Below are positions 45,449 through 57,138 of a DNA stretch of 64,000 bases, piece by piece. The stretch's first letter is position 1. The number at the start of each line of letters is the position of its first letter. The translations under genes were made by a program, and so were the position numbers. Origin of the DNA: Paenibacillus sp. ACRRX. GTDB lineage: Bacteria; Bacillota; Bacilli; Paenibacillales; Paenibacillaceae. The notes under the pieces were generated by a model. The model made no database searches and was not told the DNA's origin. It worked only from the letters and a program-made list of their open reading frames with translations. Location of the stretch: NCBI RefSeq assembly GCF_022346885.1, contig NZ_JAKRNK010000002.1:930001-994000 (forward strand), written 5' to 3'.

Positions 45449-48400
45449 TTAGGATTGAATTGTTGGCATCGGGCGTGAAGAGAAATTGATTTGCTCCAGC
45501 ATGCCAAGCAAGGCACCTACTGTGTCCAGAGAAGTCATACAGACGATACCATTTTCTACTGCCTCACGGCGAATACGGAAGCCATCACGCTCAGGCGTCT
45601 TGCCTTTGGTCAGCGTATTCACCACGAAGTGAGCTTCACCGTTGCGAATCAAGTCCAGAATGTTAGGAGATCCTTCTGTTAACTTTTTCACGTGTGTGAC
45701 ATTTAAGCCGGCCTCTTCAAGTGCTACAGCCGTTCCTCCGGTTGCAATAATCTTGTAACCCAGGTTGACGAATCCGCGCATCAGCTCGATGGCTTCTTCC
45801 TTATCTTTGTCAGCCACCGTACAGATGATGGAGCCAGTTGTTGGGATTTTCATACCTGATCCCACAAGCCCTTTGTACAAAGCCTTGGCATACTGCACAT
45901 CACGCCCCATAACCTCACCGGTCGATTTCATTTCCGGTCCAAGTGTCGGCTCGACACGACGCAGCTTGGCAAAGGAGAACACAGGAACTTTGACAGATAC
46001 ATACTCGTCTTCAGGCCACAGTCCTTCTTGATAACCAAGATCATTCAGCTTGCTGCCGAGAATAAGCTTCGTTGCAATATTTGCCATCGGAATATTCGTT
46101 ACTTTGCTTAGGAAAGGCACTGTTCGGGATGAACGCGGGTTCACCTCGATAACATACACCTCATCTTTATAGATAACAAACTGAATGTTCACAAGCCCGA
46201 TTGTCTTTAATTCTTTTGCAATTCGGATCGTAATTTCTACAACCTTCTGTTGTAATTCTGGTTTAAGATGCTGCGGTGGATATACCGCAATCGAGTCACC
46301 CGAGTGAACACCTGCACGCTCAACATGCTCCATAATACCCGGGATCAGCACCGTATCCCCATCACAGATCGCGTCTACTTCAACTTCCTTGCCGAGCATA
46401 TAGCGGTCAATTAACACCGGATGATCCGGATTGATCTTGACAGCCTGCTCCATGTAGCTTAAAAGCTCGTTGTCAGAGTAAACGATCTCCATCGCACGTC
46501 CACCTAGTACATACGAAGGACGTACAAGTACTGGATAACCTAGTCCTTGTGCTGTGCCAACTGCTTCATCCACAGATGTGACGGTGCTACCCTGAGGCTG
46601 TGCAATGTTTAGACGGGACAACAGTGCTTCGAATCGTTTCCGATCTTCCGCTTCATCAATGCTCTCAAGGCTCGTACCTAGAATACGAACGCCTTCCTTG
46701 GATAGTGGTTCTGCCAAGTTGATTGCTGTCTGACCACCGAACTGTACGATAACCCCAATCGGCTTCTCTTGCTCAATAACATTCATTACATCTTCGAAGA
46801 ACAAAGGCTCAAAGTAGAGACGATCAGAGGTATTAAAGTCCGTCGATACCGTCTCGGGGTTATTGTTGATAATAACCGCTTCGTAACCTGCATTTTGAAT
46901 TGCCCATACCGCGTGCACGGTTGAGTAATCGAATTCAATACCTTGACCAATACGGATCGGTCCGGAGCCTAATACGATTACTTTTTCTTTTTTAGAAGAA
47001 GTGACTTCATTCTCGGTTTCATAGGTCGAGTAATAGTAAGGCGTTGTTGCTTCAAACTCAGCCGCACAAGTATCTACCATTTTATATACAGGGACCAAAC
47101 CTTGGTCTTTGCGCAACTTCCGCACGTCTGCTTCCTTGGTCAAGTAACCTCCAGGGAACGCTTGGCTGCGGATTTCTGCAATAGCACGATCCGTAAAGCC
47201 CATTCGTTTCGCTTCATATAATGTTTCGTTAGATAGTGTTTCCTCCGCACTAATACGATCCTCGAACCGAATCATCCGCTCCAGCTTATCTAAGAACCAC
47301 CAGTCAATGTTAGTTAAGCTTTGAATTTCTTGTAAGCTATATCCTCTACGATAGGCTTCCGCAATCAAGAACATTCGCTCATCGTCTGGCGATTTCAGAC
47401 GTGCATCAAGTGTTTCTTTATCCAGTTCGTCCGTCCCTTTCAGGAACAAACGGTGAACGCCGATCTCCAGAGAGCGGATAGCTTTATGCATCGACTCTTC
47501 AAAAGTTCGACCGATAGCCATCACTTCGCCAGTCGCTTTCATCTGTGTGCCCAGCTTGCGGTTCGCTTGCGTAAATTTGTCAAACGGCCAGCGTGGAATC
47601 TTCGATACGATGTAATCCAGTGTCGGTTCGAAGCACGCGTATGTCTGACCAGTAACAGGGTTAACGATCTCGTCAAGTGTGTATCCGACCGCGATCTTAG
47701 CGGCCATCTTGGCGATTGGGTAGCCCGTCGCTTTGGATGCCAGTGCTGATGAACGACTCACACGAGGATTCACCTCAATGACATAGTACTGGTAGCTGAA
47801 TGGATCCAGCGCAAACTGTACGTTACATCCGCCCTCTATATTCAAAGCGCGGATAATTTTAAGCGACGCAGAGCGAAGCATCTGGTATTCACGATCGGAC
47901 AGCGTTTGGCTTGGAGCTACAACGATACTGTCACCTGTATGAACACCAACTGGGTCAAAATTCTCCATGTTACATACGACGATACAGTTGTCATTGGCAT
48001 CGCGCATGACCTCATATTCCACTTCCTTCATACCCGCGATGCTCTTCTCGATCAAGCATTGACCGATCGGGCTATAGCGTATACCAGATGCTACGATATC
48101 ACGAAGCTGCACCTCATCATCGCAAATTCCGCCGCCCGTACCACCAAGCGTATAAGCTGGACGAACGATAATCGGGTAGCCAATCTGATTTGCGAAATCA
48201 ACCGCATCTTGGACCGAGGTCACGATAACACTCTCTGGCACAGGCTGCTCCAATTCACGCATCAGCTCACGGAACAGATCGCGGTCTTCCGCACGTTCAA
48301 TCGCTTCAAGCTGCGTGCCGAGCAAACGAACATTCTCTTGCTCCAACACGCCTGCACGTGCAAGTTCTACCGCCATGTTAAGTCCGGTTTGTCCACCTAA

Positions 48401-48667
48401 TGTCGGAAGCAATCCATCCGGACGTTCTTGTCGAATAATTTGGGTTACATATTCCAGCGTGATAGGTTCAATATATACTTTGTCTGCCATATTCGTATCT
48501 GTCATAATCGTGGCAGGGTTGCTGTTGATAAGAACAACCTCCAAGCCCTCTTCTTTCAGAGCTTGACATGCTTGGGTTCCTGCGTAGTCGAATTCCGCAG
48601 CTTGACCAATGACGATTGGACCGGAACCGATAACGAGAATTTTTTTGAGTTCTGTATTTTTAGGCAT
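45449..48667 (-). CDS. carB: Carbamoyl-phosphate synthase large subunit
   Basis: 1072 residues, the usual length. Two ATP-grasp halves are visible: [20 protein letters not shown] with [12 protein letters not shown], and [20 protein letters not shown] with [15 protein letters not shown]. The C-terminal MGS-like domain includes [17 protein letters not shown], the allosteric region. Together with CarA it makes carbamoyl phosphate for pyrimidines. One base separates it from the carA stop. As the copy within the PyrR-attenuated operon it is the pyrimidine-specific pyrAB type. Confidence 0.97.
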   Translation of the reverse strand: MPKNTELKKILVIGSGPIVIGQAAEFDYAGTQACQALKEEGLEVVLINSNPATIMTDTNMADKVYIEPITLEYVTQIIRQERPDGLLPTLGGQTGLNMAVELARAGVLEQENVRLLGTQLEAIERAEDRDLFRELMRELEQPVPESVIVTSVQDAVDFANQIGYPIIVRPAYTLGGTGGGICDDEVQLRDIVASGIRYSPIGQCLIEKSIAGMKEVEYEVMRDANDNCIVVCNMENFDPVGVHTGDSIVVAPSQTLSDREYQMLRSASLKIIRALNIEGGCNVQFALDPFSYQYYVIEVNPRVSRSSALASKATGYPIAKMAAKIAVGYTLDEIVNPVTGQTYACFEPTLDYIVSKIPRWPFDKFTQANRKLGTQMKATGEVMAIGRTFEESMHKAIRSLEIGVHRLFLKGTDELDKETLDARLKSPDDERMFLIAEAYRRGYSLQEIQSLTNIDWWFLDKLERMIRFEDRISAEETLSNETLYEAKRMGFTDRAIAEIRSQAFPGGYLTKEADVRKLRKDQGLVPVYKMVDTCAAEFEATTPYYYSTYETENEVTSSKKEKVIVLGSGPIRIGQGIEFDYSTVHAVWAIQNAGYEAVIINNNPETVSTDFNTSDRLYFEPLFFEDVMNVIEQEKPIGVIVQFGGQTAINLAEPLSKEGVRILGTSLESIDEAEDRKRFEALLSRLNIAQPQGSTVTSVDEAVGTAQGLGYPVLVRPSYVLGGRAMEIVYSDNELLSYMEQAVKINPDHPVLIDRYMLGKEVEVDAICDGDTVLIPGIMEHVERAGVHSGDSIAVYPPQHLKPELQQKVVEITIRIAKELKTIGLVNIQFVIYKDEVYVIEVNPRSSRTVPFLSKVTNIPMANIATKLILGSKLNDLGYQEGLWPEDEYVSVKVPVFSFAKLRRVEPTLGPEMKSTGEVMGRDVQYAKALYKGLVGSGMKIPTTGSIICTVADKDKEEAIELMRGFVNLGYKIIATGGTAVALEEAGLNVTHVKKLTEGSPNILDLIRNGEAHFVVNTLTKGKTPERDGFRIRREAVENGIVCMTSLDTVGALLGMLEQINFSSRPMPTIQS

Positions 48668-48668
48668 G

Positions 48669-49799
48669 TTATTGTTCCCCTTTCAGCTGAGCTGCCAATT
48701 CCGCCTGACGCGGAACTTTAGGCAAATTACGTTTGTGTTCGTGTATCATATCGATGAATTGGTCGAATAAATAACTGCTATCATGCGGTCCAGGTGCTGC
48801 TTCAGGATGGTATTGAACCGTGAATGCCGGATACTTTTTATGCTTCAGACCTTCGATCGTTTTGTCATTGTTATTGATATGTGTCACTTCAAGCTCAGTT
48901 CCTGCGATGGAATCTTCGACAACCGTATATCCATGATTCTGTGAAGTGATATAACAACGATCGGTTGCGAGCTCCTTGACAGGATGATTGCCGCCGCGGT
49001 GGCCGAACTTCAAACGCCCAGTATCAGCGCCGCATGCCAGTGCAAACAATTGGTGTCCCAAGCAAATACCGAAGATCGGAATTTCACCGATTAACTCTTG
49101 CAGCATTTTCACCGCATGTGGAACGTCTTTCGGATCTCCAGGGCCGTTAGAGAGTTGAACGCCGTCAGGGCGAAGGCGACGAATCTCATCTGCTGTCGTG
49201 TCATGCGGCACCACCACCACGTCACAGCCGCGCTGCGTTAATTCGCGCAAAATGCCGCTCTTTGCACCAAAGTCAACAAGTACGATACGTTCGCCATTGC
49301 CAGGGCTAGAGAAGAGTTGTTTAGTAGATGTACGTGCAACTTGGTCTCTAATAATTGGCGTTGCGCCAAGCATCTCTTGCAGTTCTCCCACAGGCTTGCT
49401 TCCAGTTGCTAGTATACCTTTCATCGTGCCAAAGTGGCGCAGTTTACGAGTGAGCATCCGTGTATCAATACCGCTGATACCTGGAATTCCGTATTCTTTC
49501 AGCAAGCGATCTACTGAATATTCAGCGCGCCAGTTGCTAGGCATCTCTTCGTGGCGACGAACGACGAACCCATGAACATAAGGGCGGATGGCTTCGAAAT
49601 CGTCACGCGTAATGCCGTAGTTGCCGATCAATGGATATGTCATCGTTACGATCTGGCCACAATAAGACGGATCAGACAATACTTCCTGGTAACCAGTAAT
49701 TCCTGTGTTAAATACGACCTCTCCTACTGTTTCACAATCTGCCCCGAATGCCGTACCTGTGAACAGAGTGCCATCTTCCAACAACAATTTTGCTTGCAT
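48669..49799 (-). CDS. carA: Carbamoyl-phosphate synthase small subunit
   Basis: 376 residues. Class I glutamine amidotransferase: nucleophile loop [15 protein letters not shown], His-Pro-Glu in [14 protein letters not shown]-terminal signature [20 protein letters not shown] and [13 protein letters not shown]. Supplies ammonia from glutamine to CarB. ATG at 49799; a 170-bp gap without a gene separates it from pyrC upstream, in which I see no attenuator. Confidence 0.97.
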   Translation of the reverse strand: MQAKLLLEDGTLFTGTAFGADCETVGEVVFNTGITGYQEVLSDPSYCGQIVTMTYPLIGNYGITRDDFEAIRPYVHGFVVRRHEEMPSNWRAEYSVDRLLKEYGIPGISGIDTRMLTRKLRHFGTMKGILATGSKPVGELQEMLGATPIIRDQVARTSTKQLFSSPGNGERIVLVDFGAKSGILRELTQRGCDVVVVPHDTTADEIRRLRPDGVQLSNGPGDPKDVPHAVKMLQELIGEIPIFGICLGHQLFALACGADTGRLKFGHRGGNHPVKELATDRCYITSQNHGYTVVEDSIAGTELEVTHINNNDKTIEGLKHKKYPAFTVQYHPEAAPGPHDSSYLFDQFIDMIHEHKRNLPKVPRQAELAAQLKGEQ

Positions 49800-49968
49800 A
49801 TACGTCTCTCCTCGCTCTCTCTGGCCTATCTGACTCGTATAAGCCGCATCAATTTCTATCTATATCTGTTTATATTGTTCTCATCTGTAGTACCTAATCA
49901 TCGTTTAACATTACCCGTATAAGCGGATGGAATTTCGATGATCCCCATAGTATGAAGTGTTTATTAGG

Positions 49969-51249
49969 TTACTTGTTATCCGCCCACACGATTCGACCAT
50001 CAACAATTGTCATCACTGTCCAGCCTTTTAATTTCCAGCCTGTAAATGGTGTATTACGTCCCTTGCTAAGAAACTGAGCAGGATCAACTTCGCGCTCTGT
50101 ATCAAGATCGATGACTGCGAGATCCGCAGGTGCTCCCTCTTCCAATCTGCCCGTATTCAAGCTGAATACCCGTGCCGGATCGGAGGTCATTCTTTTGACG
50201 AGCAATTCCAGCGACCAAGCACCTGTTGCAACAAACTTTGTGTACATGAGCGGGAACGCCGTCTCCAAGCCGACAATCCCGAAAGGTGCAAGCTCCATGC
50301 CCTTTGCCTTCTCTTCTTCGCTATGCGGAGCATGATCCGTAACCAAAATGTCAATCGTGCCATCTTTGATTGCGTCGATGCACGCTTGCACATCACGCGG
50401 TGAGCGGAGTGGCGGGTTCATCTTCCAGTTCGCATCCATAGACGGAATATCTTCATCTGATAAGAGCAGGTGGTGCGGGCATACTTCCGCTGTGACTCGA
50501 ACGCCGACCTGCTTCGCTTGGCGAATTAAGCGAATGGACTGCTCAGTGCTGACGTGACACACATGATAATGTACACCTGTTGCTTCAGCAAGCAGTACAT
50601 CGCGACCAACATGAATCGCTTCGGATTCATTTGGAATGCCCTTCATGCCATGCTTGCGGGCAAATTCGCCGTCCGTTACCGCAGCTCCTTTAACCAGTGA
50701 CTCATCCTCACAATGTGCGATTACTGGCATGTCAAGCTTTTTGGCGCGAGCCATTGCATCTTTCATCATCTGAGCTGTCTGCACGCCTACTCCGTCATCC
50801 GTAAATCCGACTACGCCTGCTTCCTTTAAGGCTTCGAAGTCCGTTAACTCGCGGCCCAGCTCATTTTTCGTAATCGCTCCGTACGGTAAGACTTTAACGA
50901 CCCCTTCATGAGCTGCTTTATCCAGCACAAATTTTACGGTTTCCGGTGTATCTATAATAGGTCGTGTATTAGGCATACATGCAATTGTTGTATATCCGCC
51001 TCTTGCCGCCGATCGAGTTCCTGTCGCAATGGTTTCTTTATGTTCGAATCCCGGCTCACGCAGATGCACGTGCATATCGATAAACCCGGCCGTGACAAAT
51101 TTTCCATCCACGTCTACCGTCTCGATTCCTGCCGGAATCATTTCTTCCGTAGTTGTAACGCGGCAAATAACGCCCTCTTCAACCCAGATATGTGCGCGTA
51201 CCAGGTCACCTTGCTCGTTCAGAATGCTGGCATTTGTTAGTATATACAT
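49969..51249 (-). CDS. pyrC: Dihydroorotase
   Basis: 426 residues. Metal-binding D-x-H-x-H in GFIDMHVHLREPG, carboxylated Lys region VTKNE-like (YGAITKNELGRELT), His in VIAHCED and VHYHVCHVS, and Asp in VTDHAPHS. Cyclises carbamoyl aspartate. ATG at 51249 follows GAGAGGAG and is preferred to TTG 51252. Multifunctional class I type, as in B. subtilis pyrC. Confidence 0.96.
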   Translation of the reverse strand: MYILTNASILNEQGDLVRAHIWVEEGVICRVTTTEEMIPAGIETVDVDGKFVTAGFIDMHVHLREPGFEHKETIATGTRSAARGGYTTIACMPNTRPIIDTPETVKFVLDKAAHEGVVKVLPYGAITKNELGRELTDFEALKEAGVVGFTDDGVGVQTAQMMKDAMARAKKLDMPVIAHCEDESLVKGAAVTDGEFARKHGMKGIPNESEAIHVGRDVLLAEATGVHYHVCHVSTEQSIRLIRQAKQVGVRVTAEVCPHHLLLSDEDIPSMDANWKMNPPLRSPRDVQACIDAIKDGTIDILVTDHAPHSEEEKAKGMELAPFGIVGLETAFPLMYTKFVATGAWSLELLVKRMTSDPARVFSLNTGRLEEGAPADLAVIDLDTEREVDPAQFLSKGRNTPFTGWKLKGWTVMTIVDGRIVWADNK

Positions 51250-51323
51250 CAAATCGTTCTCCTCTCAGCCTGTTATGCCTTGTCGTCAACCTAACCTTTA
51301 TGTCTGAGTCATGTCATCCCACA

Positions 51324-52235
51324 TTAGCTCAAAGCGCGTTCTACAACAGCCATTCGGATGGGTACACCATTGCTCATTTGGTCAAAAATCCGTGCCTGCT
51401 TGCATTCAACCACCGCATCATCAATCTCAACGTTGCGATTAACTGGAGCAGGATGCATTATAATCGCGTGATCTTGCAGCTGGCCTGCACGTTCAACCGT
51501 CATACCATAAGCGGAGCGATACTCTTCCGAAGTCGAGAACATGTTGTGCTTATGACGCTCTAGCTGTACACGCAGCATCATGACCACATCTGCCTTGAGC
51601 GCTTCTTCCATGGTGATGTAATTGACGTCCAACTCGTTTGCTCTCATATTGGTTGGTGCGCAGAAGTGAACCTCAGCCCCAAATTTGCGCAGCGCCCAAA
51701 GGTTGGATCTAGCAACTCGGCTATGCTCTACATCCCCAACTACTGCTACTCGCAATCCTTCTAGCTCACCGAAATGTTTCTTCATTGTGTACATATCGAG
51801 TAAGGCTTGCGTTGGATGTTCATTGTTGCCGTCCCCGGCGTTAATTAAAGGTATTTTGACTTGAGCTGCCAATTGCTGCAGCACCCCTGCTGGCTTCAAG
51901 CGAATGACACCTGCGTCCATTCCCATTGATTCTAAGGTGCGCACCGTATCATAGACGGATTCGCCTTTCTCTACGCTCGATGCTGCTGCCGTGAAGTTGA
52001 TGACTTCGGCACCTAGCCGCTTCTGCGCGACTTCAAAAGAGCAGCGCGTTCGGGTGCTGTTCTCGAAGAACATGTTGGCAATAAATTTATGTTGAAGCTT
52101 ATCGCTTACTTTCACAGTTTGAGCTTCCCAATAAGCCGCACGTTCCAGAATGGACTCTATTTCGCTCCGGCTGATGTCTTTTAGTCCTAGCAAGCTGCGA
52201 TCCTTCATTGAACGTTCCAAGTGTACTGCTACCAT
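51324..52235 (-). CDS. pyrB: Aspartate carbamoyltransferase catalytic subunit
   Basis: 303 residues. Carbamoyl-phosphate motif FENSTRTRCSFEVA, aspartate-binding HPAPVNRNVEIDD, PTQALLDMYT and GDVEHSRVARSN. The pyrR start codon region precedes it with only a 5-bp gap to the pyrR stop, so there is no uracil permease gene pyrP between as in B. subtilis. No regulatory subunit gene is present, as normal for Bacilli. Confidence 0.97.
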   Translation of the reverse strand: MVAVHLERSMKDRSLLGLKDISRSEIESILERAAYWEAQTVKVSDKLQHKFIANMFFENSTRTRCSFEVAQKRLGAEVINFTAAASSVEKGESVYDTVRTLESMGMDAGVIRLKPAGVLQQLAAQVKIPLINAGDGNNEHPTQALLDMYTMKKHFGELEGLRVAVVGDVEHSRVARSNLWALRKFGAEVHFCAPTNMRANELDVNYITMEEALKADVVMMLRVQLERHKHNMFSTSEEYRSAYGMTVERAGQLQDHAIIMHPAPVNRNVEIDDAVVECKQARIFDQMSNGVPIRMAVVERALS

Positions 52236-52240
52236 CGACC

Positions 52241-52852
<612 letters not shown>

Positions 52853-52902
52853 TCACAACTTTACTTTGCTCCGAGTTCCTTCTCCAGCCGTATTTTGGAT
52901 AC

Positions 52903-53165
52903 AAAAAAACTCCTTGCCCTAAGGCAAGGAGTTCGTATGCTAAATAACAATGAATGGCTAATGAAAAATCGTTGTATATAGATCCAGTTGATGCTGCACA
53001 CCTCAAATAATGGGTATGAGCTTCCGTCTCACTGTAATCTATAACCAACTCAGGTAGATGTGTATAGGAAATTATGGCATCTCGTGCACATAGTCATTCC
53101 TTGACCTACCCGTTAGCTCATTCGCATGACGAGCGTGACCTTGCCAGTCTCTCGGGACTGAATTA
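52903..53165 (-). promoter_or_regulatory. pyr operon leader: PyrR-binding hairpin and attenuator terminator
   Basis: On the minus strand the PyrR-binding anti-antiterminator is visible at 53160-53145: CAGTCCCGAGAGACTG followed by GCAAGG, matching the conserved PyrR loop (GAGAG). About 210 nt later a strong terminator follows: stem AACTCCTTGCC / GGCAAGGAGTT (52933-52908) followed by a run of seven T (plus-strand A-run 52903-52909). PyrR-UMP binding would free the terminator and stop transcription. The 460-bp region between pyrR and dapL holds this leader and no gene. Confidence 0.88.
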
Positions 53166-53189
53166 AAGGTTCAATATGCGTTTAATAGG

Positions 53190-53218
53190 ATTATGCCACT
53201 GTACCCGCACATTGTCAA
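53190..53218 (-). promoter_or_regulatory. Promoter of the pyr operon
   Basis: TTGACA (53218-53213), 17-nt spacer, CATAAT (53195-53190) on the minus strand, 25-30 bp before the PyrR-binding hairpin. A TGG precedes the -10. Confidence 0.82.
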
Positions 53219-53250
53219 GGTTATGTGATAAATATCATACATCTTACTGC

Positions 53251-54504
53251 TTAAAATACAAACTGCACATCCGTCAATCGCCGCTTTAGCTCGGCAATAA
53301 CACGCTTTTCTTCTTCTGCGCCGCTTGCTTGGAATGTAACAGAGAACCGAACAAAGCGACCCGCGTCATCCCACGGCACGGTTGAAATGAGTTTCTCCCG
53401 AATCAAGTACTGGGAGAATTCCTCACCAGTTGCAAATTCCGGTCCACCCACCACGCTTTTCGGAGCCTCCACATAAAGGAAGAAAGAACCTTTTGGTTTC
53501 TCGGCATGGAAGCCAATCTCATTCAACGCTGCTACCAGCAAATTGTGACGACGGGAGTATTTCTCCGAGATCGCTTCTGTTATTTCTGGATGTTCCAAAC
53601 CATAAACCGCTGCTTTTTGAATAGCTATAAATTGGCCTGAATCACTATTGTCTTTTACATCCCCAAATGCCTTAACGACCAGGGGATTGCCCGCAATAAA
53701 TCCAATACGCCAGCCTGTCATATTGAAAGACTTTGACAAAGAATGCAATTCAACACCTACATCTTTTGCACCTGGGATACTGAGGAAGCTGAGCGGCTTA
53801 ACACCGTCATACGTTAGGGCAGAGTAAGGAGCATCGTGTACAACGATCACTTCATGCTTCTTAGCCCAGGCAACCACTTTTTCAAAAAATTCCACAGTAG
53901 CTGCAGCTCCAGTAGGATTGTTAGGGTAGTTTAAATACAACAGCTTGGCACGCTTGGATATGTCATCTGGAATGCTGTCCAAATTCGGAAGAAAGCTGTT
54001 CTCCTTGGTTAATTGAACCGTAAATACCTCGCCGCCCAAATATTTCGTATGAGTACCTAGCACCGGGTAACCCGGAACGGTCATGATCGTGACGTCTCCT
54101 GGATTAATAAAGCAGGATGGAAGCATAGCAAGAGCTGGCTTCGTACCAATGGAATGCAGCACATCAGTCTCGCCGTTAATGCCTTCGACGCCAAATACAT
54201 CGCGTAAGTAGTTAGCTGCAGCCGCTTGGAACTCACGTATCCCGTTATCTGCATAGCCTCGATTTTCAGGCTTTCCAGCTTCTTCTGCCAGCTTTGCTAC
54301 AATTCCTGAATCCGCCATTTCATCGGGTTCACCCACACCCATATCAATCAATTCAACATCTGGATGGACTAGCTTGGCAGCTGCTTTGGCACGTTTAATT
54401 TTTTCAAATTTATAAATATTCGTATCTTTACCGTAATTCGCTCCGCCGATCCGATTAGCGAACACCTGTTGAATGTAAGTTTCCTGATATTGTTCAATCG
54501 TCAT
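53251..54504 (-). CDS. dapL: LL-diaminopimelate aminotransferase (DapL-like)
   Basis: 417 residues, fold type I PLP aminotransferase. The PLP Lys lies in LHSLSKSFNMTGWRIGFIAG; LNYPNNPTGAAAT and VVHDAPYSALTYDG match the family, and the N-terminus (IGGANYGKDTNIYKFEKIKR) resembles DapL from Firmicutes. It would convert tetrahydrodipicolinate to LL-diaminopimelate in lysine and peptidoglycan synthesis. It could be another aminotransferase subfamily; the motif set favours DapL. ATG at 54504. Confidence 0.82.
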   Translation of the reverse strand: MTIEQYQETYIQQVFANRIGGANYGKDTNIYKFEKIKRAKAAAKLVHPDVELIDMGVGEPDEMADSGIVAKLAEEAGKPENRGYADNGIREFQAAAANYLRDVFGVEGINGETDVLHSIGTKPALAMLPSCFINPGDVTIMTVPGYPVLGTHTKYLGGEVFTVQLTKENSFLPNLDSIPDDISKRAKLLYLNYPNNPTGAAATVEFFEKVVAWAKKHEVIVVHDAPYSALTYDGVKPLSFLSIPGAKDVGVELHSLSKSFNMTGWRIGFIAGNPLVVKAFGDVKDNSDSGQFIAIQKAAVYGLEHPEITEAISEKYSRRHNLLVAALNEIGFHAEKPKGSFFLYVEAPKSVVGGPEFATGEEFSQYLIREKLISTVPWDDAGRFVRFSVTFQASGAEEEKRVIAELKRRLTDVQFVF

Positions 54505-54651
54505 CCGACAATCTCTCCTTCATCTATCTTTACTAATTCCGATATCCATACACAATGCTATCCCTGTACGACATCCCGTCTTTAATACTTAGACTTTAGT
54601 TAGGATGCACTACAAGTGAAGTCATTACTTTTATCAAGTATAAAATAGCAA

Positions 54652-54727
54652 AGACAGCGATGGGTATGGATGATATATGCAAACATTTGTACTTGTTTGC
54701 ATACAGCCCATGATCCTATCGCTGTCT
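54652..54727. repeat. 76-bp interrupted palindrome downstream of rluD-like gene
   Basis: Outer arms AGACAGCGAT (54652-54661) / ATCGCTGTCT (54718-54727) and inner arms TATGCAAACA (54676-54685) / TGTTTGCATA (54694-54703) are both perfect. On the minus strand it is followed by TTTGCTATTTTATA, so it may terminate the lspA-rluD transcript. Its length and two-tier form are larger than a normal terminator. The rest of the 54505-54738 gap holds nothing else. Confidence 0.7.
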
Positions 54728-54738
54728 AGGTAAACGTA

Positions 54739-55701
54739 TTATCGATTTCGAATTCTCATTAGTAAATCATCCATATCCGATGGAATCGGTGCTTTAAATT
54801 CCAGCAATTCCCCCGTTGCCGGGTGAACAAATCCAAGTGTCTCAGCATGTAATGCCTGTCCTTCCATCGTCAGGCCCCGTGTGCCGCGACTGTACATAGG
54901 ATCTCCCACCAGCGGATGACCAATAAATTTCATATGTACCCGAATCTGATGCGTTCTGCCAGTCTCCAGCTTCAGCTCCACAAGAGTAGAATCGCCGAAT
55001 CGCTCCAGCACTTTGAAATGTGTAACGGCATGTTTGCTATTCCGATCCGTTACCGTATACATTTTGCGATCGTGTTCATCGCGACCAATTGGTGCATCAA
55101 CGGTACCTTGATCGTGCGGCACATTCCCGTGAACCAAGGCAATATACTTACGAATAACCATATGCGCCTTCAACTGTGCAGCCAATGAAGCATGAGCACG
55201 ATCATTCTTCGCAGCCATCAGTAGGCCGGAAGTATCTTTATCGATGCGATGTACGATACCAGGACGAAGCTCGCCGTTAATGCCAGACAGATCCTTGCAA
55301 TGATACATCAAAGCGTTCACAACCGTGCCAGAGCTATGTCCAGGCGCTGGATGAACAACCAAACCGCGTGGTTTGTTGATAACAATCACATCAGCATCCT
55401 CGTAGTAGACGTCAAGCGGAATATCCTCTGCAAGCAGGTCAACAGTTTCTGGTTCTGGCATATGAAGTTCAATGACATCATCCAGCATACATTTGTAATT
55501 TGCTTTTACGGGCTTTCCATTAACTAACACATGACCGTCTTTGATCCATAACTGCACCTGTGAACGGGACACGTCATGTTCAATAGATTCTGTAATGTAT
55601 TTATCGATTCGTTCCTTGGCATATTCAGTCGTAACCGTCCAATTCAACATATCTAAATCTGTCTCAATGGGGCTTGGAATGCATTGTTCTTCGTTGTTCA
55701 T
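54739..55701 (-). CDS. RluD-type 23S rRNA pseudouridine synthase
   Basis: 320 residues. An S4 RNA-binding domain (RIDKYITESIEHDVSRSQVQ to LVNGKPVKANYKC) precedes the pseudouridine synthase domain: HRIDKDTSGLLM with the catalytic Asp, GRTHQIRVHM and FIGHPLVGDPMYS. The place directly downstream of lspA corresponds to ylyB of B. subtilis. Start overlaps lspA by 4 nt. Confidence 0.92.
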   Translation of the reverse strand: MNNEEQCIPSPIETDLDMLNWTVTTEYAKERIDKYITESIEHDVSRSQVQLWIKDGHVLVNGKPVKANYKCMLDDVIELHMPEPETVDLLAEDIPLDVYYEDADVIVINKPRGLVVHPAPGHSSGTVVNALMYHCKDLSGINGELRPGIVHRIDKDTSGLLMAAKNDRAHASLAAQLKAHMVIRKYIALVHGNVPHDQGTVDAPIGRDEHDRKMYTVTDRNSKHAVTHFKVLERFGDSTLVELKLETGRTHQIRVHMKFIGHPLVGDPMYSRGTRGLTMEGQALHAETLGFVHPATGELLEFKAPIPSDMDDLLMRIRNR

Positions 55702-56207
55702 GATGTTTCCTCAACCGTTCCTTCCTGCTTGCTTTCCTGCTCTTTCATTTGGTTCTCACGACGCACAGACAAAATGGTGTCGAGAAGTACTAGTCCCACC
55801 CCAATGCAGATACCCATGTCTGCTACATTAAATATTGGGAACGTATAACTTCCAAAGTTAAACATTAGGAAATCTACTACTTCACCTGTGAGTGCACGAT
55901 CTAAAAAGTTGCCGATAGCCCCACCTAAAATGAGTCCAATCCCTGTAGGCAGCAATAGACCATGCCCGTGCTTTATTTTCTGCAGGTACCATATAATACC
56001 TGATACAACGACTACGGTAATCGAAAGCAGAAACCAACGTTGGTTCTCAAGAATGCTGAAAGCTGCACCTGTGTTACGATGCGATGTAATTAGAAAAAAG
56101 TCGCCGATAACCGGAATTCTCTCCCCAATCGTCAGGCGTGTTGCTATCAACCACTTGGTGCCCTGGTCAAGCAGAAACACAATTAATGCGAGTACATAAT
56201 ACCACAC
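55698..56207 (-). CDS. lspA: Lipoprotein signal peptidase (signal peptidase II)
   Basis: 169 residues, four transmembrane helices expected (YYVLALIVFLLDQGTKW, FLLSITVVVVSGIIWYL, GIGLILGGAIGNFLDR, MGICIGVGLVLLDTIL). The catalytic aspartates are in GNFLDRALTGEVVDFL and FNVADMGIC. It removes signal peptides from prolipoproteins such as the binding protein and adaptor in this window. GTG at 56207 follows GAGGTG at about 10 nt. C-terminal charged tail of about 15 residues. Confidence 0.95.
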   Translation of the reverse strand: MWYYVLALIVFLLDQGTKWLIATRLTIGERIPVIGDFFLITSHRNTGAAFSILENQRWFLLSITVVVVSGIIWYLQKIKHGHGLLLPTGIGLILGGAIGNFLDRALTGEVVDFLMFNFGSYTFPIFNVADMGICIGVGLVLLDTILSVRRENQMKEQESKQEGTVEETS

Positions 56208-56386
56208 AGACTTTAGTCACCTCATTTGTAAAATACAGTTGTCCATTCTTCCCTTAACTCGCTCATTGTAACATACGAACAAAAATAACGTCCAATAGAA
56301 GCCAGTCGCTGATTCATTTACCATGTCGAAAAATCCAAATTTCGCACACCCTATAAGCAAGGTACCAACAGGAAGGAGAATGACAC

Positions 56387-57136
56387 ATGTCCCATATCAA
56401 CTCCGAGCAGTTGCAGTCACTCAAGCTTCGCCTGCAGCAAATGAAGCAAGATTATGAACAGCGTCTTCATCAATCCGATCATTATGGACTAGCCGATTCC
56501 CTGCGCGAACAAACAGGTGAACTTTCCGGCATCGACAATCATCCCGCAGATCTTGCCACTGAGTTGTATGAACGCGAGAAGGATATTGCGCTAAATGAGC
56601 ATCATGAGATTGAACTTGAACGTATCGATACCTCTTTACAGCACATTGACCAAGGTACTTATGGAAAATGTGTTGTGTGCGGTCAGTCCATTCCATACGA
56701 TCGTCTAGACGCTGTTCCTTCTACGATGTATTGCATCGAACACTGCCCTGAGACGTTTACATCTGATCGACGACCAGTAGAAGAGCAGTTTCTCACCCCA
56801 CCGTTTGGACGCACAAGTCTTGATGAACGTGATGATCAGAACGGATTTGATGGTGAGGATGCCTGGCAGATCGTTGAAGCGTGGGGCACATCCGATACAC
56901 CTGCCATGCACGAGGAAACTGACGTTGATAGTTATGATCAACTATACATTGAAGCGTCGGAAGAGCTTGATGGCTGCGTCGAAGCATTTGAAAGCTTTGT
57001 TGCTACCGATATGACCGGAAGACATGTCACAGTTGTTCGAAATCGTCAGTATGAACGTTATATTGCAGCCGGCGAAGGTGTACCGTTGCTTGAAGAAGAG
57101 CGCAGCATAACAGATTTGGATGAAGACTGGCGTTAA
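56387..57136 (+). CDS. DksA/TraR-type C4 zinc finger protein (YteA/YlyA family)
   Basis: 249 residues. The zinc finger CVVCGQSIPYDRLDAVPSTM followed by YCIEHC (Cys-x2-Cys ... Cys-x3-Cys) matches the DksA/TraR family; a long helical N-terminus precedes it (KLRLQQMKQDYEQRLHQSDH). The position between ileS and lspA is that of ylyA in B. subtilis. Unlike its neighbours it is on the plus strand. The C-terminus is long and acidic. It may act on RNA polymerase or in sporulation; function inferred. ATG follows AAGGAGAATGACAC. Confidence 0.85.
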   Translation: MSHINSEQLQSLKLRLQQMKQDYEQRLHQSDHYGLADSLREQTGELSGIDNHPADLATELYEREKDIALNEHHEIELERIDTSLQHIDQGTYGKCVVCGQSIPYDRLDAVPSTMYCIEHCPETFTSDRRPVEEQFLTPPFGRTSLDERDDQNGFDGEDAWQIVEAWGTSDTPAMHEETDVDSYDQLYIEASEELDGCVEAFESFVATDMTGRHVTVVRNRQYERYIAAGEGVPLLEEERSITDLDEDWR

Positions 57137-57138
57137 TG

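Noticed and set aside
49800..49968. Second PyrR attenuator between carA and pyrC
   Set aside because: The gap holds no GAGAG loop in a PyrR-type hairpin and no stem followed by a T-run.
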